The notes below the pieces were generated by a model. It did no database searches and was not told the DNA's origin. It saw only the letters and a list, made by a program, of their open reading frames with translations. The position numbers and the translations under genes were made by a program. 64,000 bases of DNA. Origin: Streptomyces sp. V4I8 (lineage in GTDB: Bacteria > Actinomycetota > Actinomycetes > Streptomycetales > Streptomycetaceae). Location: assembly GCF_041261225.1 (NCBI RefSeq), contig NZ_JBGCCN010000003.1, positions 151,785 to 215,784 on the forward strand, written 5' to 3'. Below, in pieces: positions 27,960 through 35,755 of this stretch (position 1 is its first letter; each line of letters begins with the position of its first letter).

Positions 27960-28583
27960 ATGCCGTCGGTGATCGCGTTGCTGGAACGTCGCGAGGCGCG
28001 GGCCCGGGAGGAGCTGGATGCCGGGCTGGAGCGGCTGCGCGAGGCCCGAGAGCATGTGGCGTCCTGCCAGGAGCGCCTGGACTGCGCCCGGATCGGCCGG
28101 GAGGAGGTGCTGCGGGCGCTGGCCGAGGAAGGCGAGATGGTGGCCGGGGTGCCGGAGGCGGAAGTGCTCGTGGGGCCGCCTGCCTCGGCGGGTGCCCAGG
28201 TGGCGGAGCCGGGCCCGGAGGCGGTGGCCGGCACCTCGGATGAGCTGGCGGTGCCGGCGGGTCTTCCTGCCGGCTACGGCCCGCGGCCTGCGGTGTGGCA
28301 GGCAGGACTGGGCCTGGAGGCGCTCGCGGGGCAGTACCGGCAGCTCTTCGAGGCGGTCCTCGCCCGGACGGAGCCCGTCTCGGCGCGGCAGCTGACGGCC
28401 TTGCTGGGGCGGGACGCGCAGCGGTTGAACGAGGTGGAGAAGGTCCGTCACCGCGCGTATGCGCTGGAGGCGCGCGGCTGGCTGGTCCGAGTGCCGGGCG
28501 GGATGTTCACCCCGGCTGCGGGCCCAGCCGCTGGGGCCGGAACTCGGGCCAGTGCAGGCGCTGGCGCGTCATCTTCCGGGTGA
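27960..28583 (+). CDS. Coiled-coil accessory protein of unknown function
   Basis: 207 aa from ATG 27960 (GGAGGTGCGG upstream). The N-terminal 60 residues are a coiled coil (MPSVIALLERREARAREELD, then LERLREAREHV). An Ala/Gly/Pro-rich linker follows, then a winged-helix-like C-terminal part (FEAVLARTEPVSARQLTALLGRD ... RGWLVRVPGGMF). From memory, similar proteins recur beside Streptomyces transposases; their role is unknown. The last about 25 residues are low in complexity and overlap the end of the convergent IS5 transposase, so the tail may be altered. Confidence 0.6.
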   Translation: MPSVIALLERREARAREELDAGLERLREAREHVASCQERLDCARIGREEVLRALAEEGEMVAGVPEAEVLVGPPASAGAQVAEPGPEAVAGTSDELAVPAGLPAGYGPRPAVWQAGLGLEALAGQYRQLFEAVLARTEPVSARQLTALLGRDAQRLNEVEKVRHRAYALEARGWLVRVPGGMFTPAAGPAAGAGTRASAGAGASSSG

Positions 28584-29388
28584 GCGTGATAAGCCCCGCC
28601 CACCACACCATCTGCACGTGGTGGTCCGGGCGGCGCTCGTGGTCGCGGTTCAGGCGCCGCGCGCGGGACAGCCACCCCAGCGTTCTCTCTACTACCCACC
28701 GGCGCGCCAGCACCGTGAACTCCCTTCTCCCGTCGGGGCGCTTGACCACCTTTACCTCCACGCCGTGGGCTGCGAAGGCGTCGGCCAGTGGCTGGCCCTG
28801 GTAGGCGCTGTCGACCCACACCAGCTTCAGCAGCCGTCCGGGCTTGGCCAGGTAGGCGTCCAGCAGGTCGGGGGCGGCCTTGGAGTCGTGCACATTCGCC
28901 GCCGTGACGGTGACCTCCAGCAGCAGGCCGCCGGTGTCGGTCAGGATGTGGCGCTTGCGCCCGTCGCGCATCTTGGCGCCGTCATAACCGCGGCTTGAGG
29001 CCGGGCAGGTCTCGGCGCCGTCCACGGACTGCGCGTCGATGATCCCCGCGCTCGGCTCCTCCTCTCGCCCCTGCCGCCTGCGCTGCAGACGGCGCAGGCG
29101 CTGGTAAAGCTCGCGCACATAGCCATGCCGCCGCCAGCGGCGGAAGAAGTCGTACACCGCCCGCCACCAGGGGAAATCAGCAGGGACAGAGCGCCACTTC
29201 GCGCCGTTGTCGACGACATAGCGCACCGCGTCGACCATCTCCCGGTGGCAGAACTCCTCCGGGCGCCCACCCCGGCCCTCCAGCCAGGCCGGCACCGGCA
29301 TCGCCGCCCGAACCACCGCCCACTCCGCATCCGTCATGTCGCTGGGATAACGCTCGGCACGACGTCCCGCGGTGATTGCCCCGTACAC
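28507..29388 (-). CDS. IS5-family transposase (DDE_Tnp_1 type)
   Basis: About 290 aa. N-terminal DUF4096-like domain (YPSDMTDAEWAVVRAAMP, WRSVPADFPWWRAVYDFFRRW), then the core with IIDAQSVDGAE, KMRDGRKRHILTDTGG, DSAYQGQPLAD, WVVERTLGWLSRARRLN. Possible starts are GTG 29388 and ATG 29337. The frame is open further upstream without family similarity. The C-terminus after TLTRKMTRQR is longer than usual and overlaps the convergent coiled-coil gene. Terminal repeats were not resolved. Confidence 0.85.
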   Translation of the reverse strand: MYGAITAGRRAERYPSDMTDAEWAVVRAAMPVPAWLEGRGGRPEEFCHREMVDAVRYVVDNGAKWRSVPADFPWWRAVYDFFRRWRRHGYVRELYQRLRRLQRRRQGREEEPSAGIIDAQSVDGAETCPASSRGYDGAKMRDGRKRHILTDTGGLLLEVTVTAANVHDSKAAPDLLDAYLAKPGRLLKLVWVDSAYQGQPLADAFAAHGVEVKVVKRPDGRREFTVLARRWVVERTLGWLSRARRLNRDHERRPDHHVQMVWWAGLITLTRKMTRQRLHWPEFRPQRLGPQPG

Positions 29389-29779
29389 GTGCACGTAGCA
29401 GTCACACGGGAGAGGGGCCGGGGTGGACCCGGCAACGTCACGGATGGTCAACTGGGAACGCAACGGGCCTCCTTGGGCGAGCCGGGTCTCGACAACCACG
29501 TCTCTACCGAGAGGCCCGTTCTTCATGCCCACTCCGGCACCAGCACCTGCGAGCGAGAGACCACCCACACCGGGCCACTCGAACGCCACTCGATTGGTCA
29601 CCACGCTCTGAGCAGTGGCGCCACCCAGCAAGTACACGCCGGAGTTCCGGCGCGTGAGACTCACCAATCTCCCTGCTCCCCGACAAGATCACGCGCAGCA
29701 AGGCAAGCGCGCACCTCGCCGTAGGGGTGCGCGCTTACCAGCATGCTCAGAGTGAACCGAAATCAGAGGATCCGGAAGC
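29389..29779. other. Spacer between the IS5 transposase start and the DUF11 gene
   Basis: About 390 bp. It probably contains the promoter-side end of the IS5 element. Upstream codons of the open minus-strand frame show no recognisable domain. No other gene seen. Confidence 0.35.
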
Positions 29780-30376
29780 TTACGCTCTCCCGACGGCGCG
29801 GCGACGGCGGTAGAAAGCCGTGCCGGCCACAGCCAGGGAGGCGACAGCGCTGGCACCGACTGCGGGATCAATCACCGGAATCGGTTCGATCTCCCCCGAA
29901 AAGGCAGTGTTATTCGCCTGGTTGGGATCCGTCTCGTTCCCCGGGACCAGGTACACCGTCCTGGCTGGCCCGAACAAGAGATCTCCCGTGATGCTGAACG
30001 TGGTACTGGCGCCCGCAGGAAGCGCATCCCCCGCACAGGAAACAGCCGACAGAACGTCACTCGGGATACCCGCAGAGCCCTGGGCAGGATAGCTGCAGCG
30101 CGCATCCCAGGTTCTCGGAGCGAATCCAGCACCATACGGTGACCCATCAGCCAAGCGAACAATCACCGGCAGATAGAACGACCAGCCCGTAGCCGCATCC
30201 GGACCATTGTTGCTGACGGTCACCTGATACGTGACGCTCATGCCGCCAGCGGGAGCAGCCTGCGGACCCTCGACCTTGATCGACAAGTCAGCACTGCCTG
30301 CCGCACTGGCAGAGGGCGCACCCACGCCGACTGCGCACACAGCCAACAGCGCCGTAGCCAGTAACCGACGACGCAT
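29780..30376 (-). CDS. Secreted, membrane-anchored DUF11 domain protein
   Basis: 198 aa from ATG 30376, preceded by AAGGGA; an upstream in-frame ATG at 30391 is an alternative. Signal peptide MRRRLLATALLAVCAVGVG. A single DUF11 (Ig-like) domain follows: ADLSIKVEG, VTYQVTVSNNGPDAATG, NNTAFSGEIEP. The C-terminal TM (ASAVASLAVAGTAF) is followed by YRRRRAVGR, so it is a cell-surface protein held by a C-terminal anchor. It is one of only two non-transposon passengers inside the IS3-bounded segment. Confidence 0.7.
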   Translation of the reverse strand: MRRRLLATALLAVCAVGVGAPSASAAGSADLSIKVEGPQAAPAGGMSVTYQVTVSNNGPDAATGWSFYLPVIVRLADGSPYGAGFAPRTWDARCSYPAQGSAGIPSDVLSAVSCAGDALPAGASTTFSITGDLLFGPARTVYLVPGNETDPNQANNTAFSGEIEPIPVIDPAVGASAVASLAVAGTAFYRRRRAVGRA

Positions 30377-30837
30377 CGAAAATCCCTTCATCAACACACC
30401 CCACACCTGAAACCCAGCACAGACAAAATCCGACAATCACCAGATTGCCCCGAGCGGCCCACGTGACGATTGGCTGGACTGAACGGGGGACGAACCGACA
30501 GCAAGGGCACCTACACCAACGCACCACACGGACGGTCCTGCCGGAGAGGACATCGAACCTGCGCCAGGGATACGACCGCCTGACGGGCTGCCCCGGCACA
30601 GTGAGCCCATCTCGGATGACTCAACGCCCGCCCATCCCGGCGGGCAGACCGGCCCCAGCGGTGACAGGCACCCAAGACGAGCGGTGGCCGGCAGCGGACA
30701 CCAGCCGGCATCGGAGCTCACCCGCCCCTGTGCCCATGCACCACAACACACACCGGCATGACGGAGTGCACTTTCACCTACATGGCCTCGCTGAAGCCGA
30801 ACGCCCAGCGCTCCACAGGGCACTGTCGACTGAGCTA
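30377..30837. other. Upstream region of the DUF11 gene, no other gene
   Basis: About 460 bp. Open frames on both strands lack recognisable motifs. Its right edge is the putative IS256 end. Confidence 0.35.
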
Positions 30838-31074
30838 GGTGTGTCCGGAAGGTCGTGTAAGTCCGTGATCTGATGACTGCGGCGGGGCCGGGTGGCCCCG
30901 CCGGGTCGGAGAGGCAAGATCGCGTGACTGAGACTGAGTTATCCGAGGCTGCTGTTGGCAAGCAGCTCCCGCAGGAGCAGGTCGAGGCTGTGCTCGAGCA
31001 GTTGATGGACTCGGCGGACGCCACCGGCGCCCGGCTGGCCGGGGAGGGCGGGCTGCTGCAGCAGCTGTCGAAGG
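30838..31074 (+). mobile_element. IS256-family element, 5' remnant
   Basis: Begins about 30838 with GGTGTGTCCGGAAGGTCGTG, an IS256-type end in actinomycetes (from memory). The transposase N-terminus from about 30873 reads VEAVLEQLMDSADATGARLA, then GEGGLLQQL, the conserved start of IS256 transposases. It is cut at QLSK by the second IS6 copy. Confidence 0.75.
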
Positions 31075-31521
31075 GGCATTATCAAGTTGGGGGGCGGGGT
31101 GCGATGATCTTGGTGGGGATCGTCGTGGGAGGGGCCTGGCCGTGGAGTCTGAAGCGCCGTCGTACCGGGGGTTCCGGTTCCCGCCGGAGGTGATCGCGCA
31201 CGCGGTCTGGCTGTACCACCGGTTCAGGCTCAGCCTTCGTGACGTGGAGGAGCTGCTGTGCGAGCGCGGCATCCAGGTGTCCTATGAGGCGATCCGTCTG
31301 TGGTGCGACCGGTTCGGCCCCGCCTACGCCGCGCGGCTGCGCCGCCGGCAGCCCCGCCCGGGCAACCGGTGGCACCTGGACGAGGTCTTCATCAAGGCCA
31401 ACGGGAAGATGCGGTACTTGTGGCGTGCGGTGGACCAAGAAGGCAACGTCCTGGACATCCTGGTGACCGGCAAGCGGGACGCGGCCGCGGCGAAGCGGTT
31501 CTTCCGCAAGCTGCTCAAGGG
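31075..31521 (+). mobile_element. Second IS6-family copy, 5' half, cut by IS3-B
   Basis: Starts GGCATTATCAAGTTG at 31075. The transposase frame from GTG 31142 extends past the point where the first copy is broken (NVLDILVTGKRDAAAAKRFF) and ends at KLLKG, where IS3-B begins at 31522. Its 3' end is not found next to IS3-B; what follows there belongs to the first copy. It serves as the unbroken reference for the CTG site. Confidence 0.88.
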
Positions 31522-31589
31522 GGCACTTCCCCCGCAGTGGTGGACACCTTCGATCGGCCCCGGTGAGGGGCTGGCAGGAGGGACCACTT

Positions 31590-31928
31590 ATGGTGATGAA
31601 GGTTTATTCGCCCGAGTTCAAGGCCGACGCCGTCGCGCTGTACCACTCGGACCCCGACCTCACGATCGTGCAGGCCGCCCGCGATCTGGGGATCAACCCG
31701 GAGACGCTGCGGAACTGGATCCGCGCCGACCGCGCCCGCGGCGGCAGCCCCACGAAGAACATGAAGGACACCCCGGTGAGCAAGGCCACGAAGGAAGAGC
31801 TGGAGGCCGAGTTAGCGGCCCTGCGCACGGAGCTGAAGACGGTGCGCAAGGAGAATGCGACGCTCGCCCAGGAGCGCGACATCCTGCGCAAGGCCACGAA
31901 GTTTTTCGCCTCCGAGATGAGCTGGTGA
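31590..31928 (+). CDS. IS3-B transposase OrfA
   Basis: 112 aa from ATG 31590 (GGAGGGACC upstream). HTH: YSPEFKADAVALYHSDPDL, AARDLGINPETLRNWI. Leucine-zipper segment: KEELEAELAALRTELKTVRK. It ends KFFASEMSW and TGA. Confidence 0.92.
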   Translation: MVMKVYSPEFKADAVALYHSDPDLTIVQAARDLGINPETLRNWIRADRARGGSPTKNMKDTPVSKATKEELEAELAALRTELKTVRKENATLAQERDILRKATKFFASEMSW

Positions 31929-31991
31929 CGAGCCGCTTCCAGTACCTTCGAGGACCATCGCGAGACCTTCGAGGTCAAGCGGCTCTGCCAC

Positions 31992-32816
31992 GTGCTGGAC
32001 GTCGTCCGCTCCAGCTACTACAAGTGGCGCTCTTCGCGTGAGGCCCGTGCCCATCGCGAGCGGGACGACCAGGTCCTGGCCGACAGGATCCGGGCCGTGC
32101 ACACGGACTCGGACGGCGCCTACGGCGCCCCACGCATCACCGCCGAGCTCCGCGACACCCACGGCATGCACATCAACGAGAAGAGGGTCGCCCGCGTCAT
32201 GCGCAAGTTCCGCATCACCGGCTTCCACCTGCGCAAGCGCATACGCACCACCATCCCCGAGCCGTCGCAGACGCCGGTGCCGGACCTGTTCAAGAGGGAC
32301 TTCACCGCTGCCGCGCCGAACCTGAAGTACATGGGCGACATAACGTATCTCCCCGTCGGAGACGGCGAGCACCTCTATCTCGCTACGGTCCTGGACTGCT
32401 TCTCACGCCGGGTGGCGGGCTGGTCGATCGCCGATCACATGCGCACCGACCTCGTTGCCGACGCGCTGAAGATGGCCGCCACCCGTGGCAGCCTCGACGG
32501 CGCCATCTTCCACAGCGATCACGGGGCGCAGTACGGATCCCGTGAATTCGCCGGCCTCTGCCGGGAGTTGGGAGTCACCCAGTCCATGGGTGCCGTCGGG
32601 ACGAGTGCGGACAACGCCGCCTGCGAGTCCTTCCACGCGTCTCTGAAACGGGAGATCCTCAAGGGAGCACGGCGCTTCGACGGGGCCGGCGCCTGCCGGC
32701 GTACCCTCTTCCGCTGGCTGACGCGGTACAACACCTGGCGCCGCCACTCGGCGAACGGACAGCTCAGCCCCGTCGCCTACGAACAGATGTCAGCTACCCT
32801 GACACTCGCCGCATAA
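31992..32816 (+). CDS. IS3-B transposase OrfB
   Basis: 274 aa from GTG 31992. HTH_21 part (YGAPRITAELRDTHGMHINE) and rve core (YMGDITYLPVGDGEHLYLAT, FHSDHGAQYGSREFA, DNAACESFHASLKREIL). The preceding codons, usually SRFQxxxDHRE, are split over two frames (SRFQYL in -1, EDHRETFEVKRL in the OrfB frame) in both IS3-A and IS3-B. A normal OrfAB fusion therefore may not form, and the element family may be defective or may use an internal start. Confidence 0.88.
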   Translation: MLDVVRSSYYKWRSSREARAHRERDDQVLADRIRAVHTDSDGAYGAPRITAELRDTHGMHINEKRVARVMRKFRITGFHLRKRIRTTIPEPSQTPVPDLFKRDFTAAAPNLKYMGDITYLPVGDGEHLYLATVLDCFSRRVAGWSIADHMRTDLVADALKMAATRGSLDGAIFHSDHGAQYGSREFAGLCRELGVTQSMGAVGTSADNAACESFHASLKREILKGARRFDGAGACRRTLFRWLTRYNTWRRHSANGQLSPVAYEQMSATLTLAA

Positions 32817-32856
32817 CAAACAAACAGGTGTCCGCCCTTCGGGTGGAAGGCCCCTG

Positions 32857-33264
32857 GACATCCTGGTGACCGGCAAGCGGGACGCGGCCGCGGCGAAGCG
32901 GTTCTTCCGCAAGCTGCTCAAGGGCACCGGGACCGTGCCGCGAGTCGTGGTCACCGACAGGCTCCGCAGCTACGGGGCGGCCCACCGTGAGGTGATGCCC
33001 TCGGTCGAGCACCGGAGTTCGAAATATCTCAACAACCGGGCAGAAAACTCCCACATCCCCACACGGGAGCGCGAGCGGGGTATGAAGGGCTTCCGCAGCG
33101 TGGGGACGGCCCAGAGATTCCTCGCCTCCTTCTCCCGGATCTCACCGCACTTCCGCCCCCACCGCCACCGGATGACCGCCCGCGGCTACCGCACCGAGAT
33201 GACCAACCGCCACACCATCTGGCACCAGATCACCGGCACCACCCTCATGGCTGCGACCGCCTGA
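32857..33264 (+). pseudogene. IS6-family transposase, C-terminal half
   Basis: Carries the second catalytic Asp (RVVVTDRLRSYGAAH) and the third, Glu (LNNRAENSHIPTRERERGMK), followed by FRSVGTAQRFLASFSRISPH. It joins in frame to the N-terminal half at 17711-18022 when one CTG is removed. Together they would give an approximately normal 240-aa IS6 transposase. Confidence 0.88.
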
Positions 33265-33330
33265 ACCAGACACCGCCAGCACCACCTGCATACCCCAACT
33301 CACCCACCTCATCAACAACTTGACAATGGA
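32857..33330 (+). mobile_element. First IS6-family element, 3' half
   Basis: Resumes the IS6 element interrupted at 18022. It ends with CAACTTGACAATGGA, the complement of the left repeat with three mismatches. Confidence 0.85.
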
Positions 33331-33593
33331 TGCGCTGGACCCTCATCAGCATGCTCGCTGCCGCCGTCCTCACTGTCACCCGCGTACGCACCGCCGCCGC
33401 GAGCCCGACCGGCCCAGCCGGCATCGTGACGGCCAGCGCTCGTGAACTACTCCGGATCCTGCGGGCCACCGTACTGCCCGCGCCCTGCCGCGACTACGAC
33501 CAGTACTGCACTGGTCCGCCTGGCGTCGCCGCCATCAGCATCAGGCCGCCCAGGCCCACTGCCACTGGAACAACATCACCGCAGCCGCAACGA
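33331..33593 (+). pseudogene. IS701-type transposase C-terminal remnant
   Basis: LISMLAAAVLTVTRVRTAAA and ASARELLRILRATVL, then after a one-base shift VLHWSAWRRRHQHQAAQAH and a TGA at 33593. This is the typical IS701 C-terminal signature (HWSxWRRRHQ). The 5' part is missing, cut by the first IS6 element. Confidence 0.6.
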
Positions 33594-33623
33594 CTTGACC
33601 AGCAACAATGCCCTACCGACCAG

Positions 33624-34530
33624 GAGGCCTATTCACGGGGTTTCACCAGCCCTTTTTGTAGAAGGTGAGGGCGGTGACGGTTTTGGCGACGAGGGGGAAC
33701 TTGGCCAGGGGGCCGCGGTAGCGGGTCGCGAGGATCTTCCAGTCCTTCAGGTGTGCGATCGCTCGCTCAATGGCGGCGCGGAGGCTGCTGATGCTCCGGT
33801 TGTAGATCTTGGCGCCAGTGGGGCGTTGCTGACCAGGTGGTTTGCGTCTCGCGGTGAGCATGCCGGAACCCACGTACCCAAGATCGCCCATGCTCTGCCG
33901 TTCTGCGAAGGTCTCCGGGAAGTGGGACTGGCGCCAGGCGTACATGTCGTGGCGGGAGCCCGGGACAGGCTCGGACACCGCGAGCAGGTCTCCGGACAGC
34001 GTGGCGGCGATCTGCAGGTTGAAGCCGGTGTCGCGGTGCTTGCCGGAGAACATAGCGGTGCCTTCGCTCGCCCAGTCCCACGTGGTGACCAGGGTGCCGT
34101 CGATGAGCACGATCCGGCCGGCTGAGGCTTCCACAGGATCAGGGACATGCCCGGCGAGGGCCTTCTCCACCACCGGAAGCAGCCCCGTCCACCGCCGGGA
34201 AACAGTGGCCTGGCTGACACCGAACAGTTCCGCCGCCGCTTCCTGGACGGGGTTCTGCCGCAGGAGGAACAGCACCAGGACCACCGACCGGTACAGGCCC
34301 AGCGACCACATCCGCGCCGGAGACACCGCAGGATCCGGGTCCTCCACGAGCGCCTGATGGACCCGCACCACCAGCCCGTCCAGTTGATCCTTGTCTAACC
34401 CTGCCGTAACGTTCCAGCTCAACGGCCCTGCCCCGGTTCACTTCTGACGTTTTCGCAGACATCAGACTACCGAGCAGGGCCGTCCTGATGATCAAGAAAT
34501 CCGGGCCGCACCACCCCGTGAATAAGCCTC
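33624..34530 (-). mobile_element. IS5-family element 4, complete, CAG duplication
   Basis: 907 bp, apparently identical to IS5-3. CAG is duplicated at 33621-33623 and 34531-34533. It lies just outside the IS3-bounded segment. Confidence 0.92.
33643..34422 (-). CDS. IS5-family transposase (IS5-4)
   Basis: 259 aa, TTG start at 34422. It appears residue-for-residue the same as the IS5-3 product, with the same HTH and catalytic motifs. Probably active, given two intact identical copies with clean target duplications. Confidence 0.92.
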   Translation of the reverse strand: MSWNVTAGLDKDQLDGLVVRVHQALVEDPDPAVSPARMWSLGLYRSVVLVLFLLRQNPVQEAAAELFGVSQATVSRRWTGLLPVVEKALAGHVPDPVEASAGRIVLIDGTLVTTWDWASEGTAMFSGKHRDTGFNLQIAATLSGDLLAVSEPVPGSRHDMYAWRQSHFPETFAERQSMGDLGYVGSGMLTARRKPPGQQRPTGAKIYNRSISSLRAAIERAIAHLKDWKILATRYRGPLAKFPLVAKTVTALTFYKKGW

Positions 34531-34735
34531 CAGGTCTTCGACCGGTAAATGGAATGAAAGACCTCTCACCTCCTCGGCCATGAGGACCGGTCGGTCATTC
34601 AAGCCACTGATTGAACAGGCAATAGCGTCTGGATTCCAGCGGCGGTTCAGAATTCGGCTCTAACGTCCTGGGACGACGGCATCAAGGCGGGTACTTCGAG
34701 GCATCGAAACCGCAAGCAGACGGGAGTCACACAGC

Positions 34736-35182
34736 ATGCGAGCAATGACACGCTGGACAATGACAGGAGCCTTGCTCAGCGCGGCACTTGCGGGTCCTCT
34801 GAGCATGCCTGCCCACAGCGCGCCCGCCTCCGCGCCCGCCTCGCTGTACACCCCTTCAGCGCTGGCCATGACCACCGGCCGCGGTGAGAAGGCCGCCACC
34901 GCGACGCCAGAGCGCGCGGTGACGGTGAACTGCGCGTACACCACGTCGGGAACTCACCCCGATTCGCGACAGGCCTGTGCGGATCTGGACCGTGTGAATG
35001 GGGGCCTCGGCCGCTTGGCCACCCTCCGCGGGAATGAGTCGGGACGACCCTGCACCAGGGAATACAACCCAATCGTCGTCACCGTTCAAGGGGTATGGCG
35101 TGGCACACGCGTGAACTACGAGCACACCTTCGCCAATCCTTGCTTCAAGGAAACTCAAGGTGCTGCGGCATTTGCCTTCTGA
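34736..35182 (+). CDS. Subtilisin inhibitor-like protein (SSI family) with Arg at P1
   Basis: 148 aa; SSI precursors are about 144. Signal peptide MRAMTRWTMTGALLSAALAG. The mature part has the SSI signature: SLYTPSALAMTTGRGEKAAT, PERAVTVNC, SGTHPDSRQACADL, NPIVVTVQGVWRGTRVNYEH, TFANPC and the AFAF end. All four cysteines of the two disulfides are present. The reactive loop reads C-T-R-E-Y-N-P, where SSI has C-P-M-V-Y-D-P, so P1 is Arg. This suggests trypsin-like targets. SD: GGGAG 9 nt before the ATG. Confidence 0.93.
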   Translation: MRAMTRWTMTGALLSAALAGPLSMPAHSAPASAPASLYTPSALAMTTGRGEKAATATPERAVTVNCAYTTSGTHPDSRQACADLDRVNGGLGRLATLRGNESGRPCTREYNPIVVTVQGVWRGTRVNYEHTFANPCFKETQGAAAFAF

Positions 35183-35755
35183 GCCATTACGGCTGAGGTA
35201 AAGCCTCACCTCCACGGCGGGCGCACGGTGACGGGCGGCCCGCCTCTTCCCGTACGCGTACTCCGCCCGTGCACACATCGCGTGGGCCTTGGGTCACTAC
35301 CCAGGAGCCTTCGAGATAGTCGACATCGCGGCGCCCTCGGTCAGAGGCCCGCACCACTGCAGTGGTGCGGGCCTGAAACGCGTATCCGAGGGAGGATTCG
35401 GATGTGCATGTACGCGCTAGCGCTTTCAACGAGACGTGCCACCATTTGGTCACGCCCATCCAGGCTCTCGCACCGTTCGAGCATTTTCTGGCGACGAGGT
35501 CGCACGGATGCGGTAAGCATCGATACGAGCGGCCGTCAGGAACAGGTCGTCCCGAGGACAGCGGCCTACCGCCAAGCATCCACCATCCCCGGGTGTCGAC
35601 CCACACATATAGAGGGAGCTTCGCCCTCATCATGACGGCTCTGCGGCACCGTGCCCAGAGTCCGACCACCTTCCTGCATGCACTTCGTCATATCTCGCTT
35701 CGCCGGACCTCTATAAATCCACTGACGGTAAATCAGTTACTGGAGCAGAGGTGGT
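35183..35755. other. Intergenic region upstream of the NlpC/P60 gene
   Basis: 570 bp without a supported gene. A short TGAGG-TAAAG-CCTCA hairpin at about 35193-35207 may act as a weak terminator for the inhibitor gene. Promoter and leader for the hydrolase must lie in the last 200 bp, but no conserved riboswitch motif was recognised. Confidence 0.35.

Larger units (their letters stand above)
18023..32853. mobile_element. Composite transposon-like segment bounded by two inverted IS3 copies, with CTG target duplication
   Basis: The left boundary is the R end of IS3-A (GGGCCTTCCACCCGAAGGG at 18023); the right boundary is the R end of IS3-B, finishing at 32853. The flanks are AACGTC-CTG (18020-18022) on the left and CTG-GACATCC (32854-32856) on the right. 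The uninterrupted copy of the same IS6 gene at about 31450 has a single CTG there. So the 14,831-bp block sits in an IS6 gene with the 3-bp duplication typical of IS3. Cargo: an IS3-C remnant with nested IS5/IS21/IS5, another IS5, a coiled-coil gene, an IS5-like element, a DUF11 protein gene, an IS256 remnant and a second IS6 5' half. Confidence 0.8.
31522..32853 (+). mobile_element. IS3-family element B, complete (1332 bp)
   Basis: 27-bp imperfect terminal repeats: GGCACTTCCCCCGCAGTGG... at 31522 and the complement of GGGCCTTCCACCCGAAGGG... ending 32853. The direct flanks differ (AAGGG and CTGG), so this copy alone has no target duplication. The CTG on its right pairs with that left of IS3-A. 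Confidence 0.9.
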
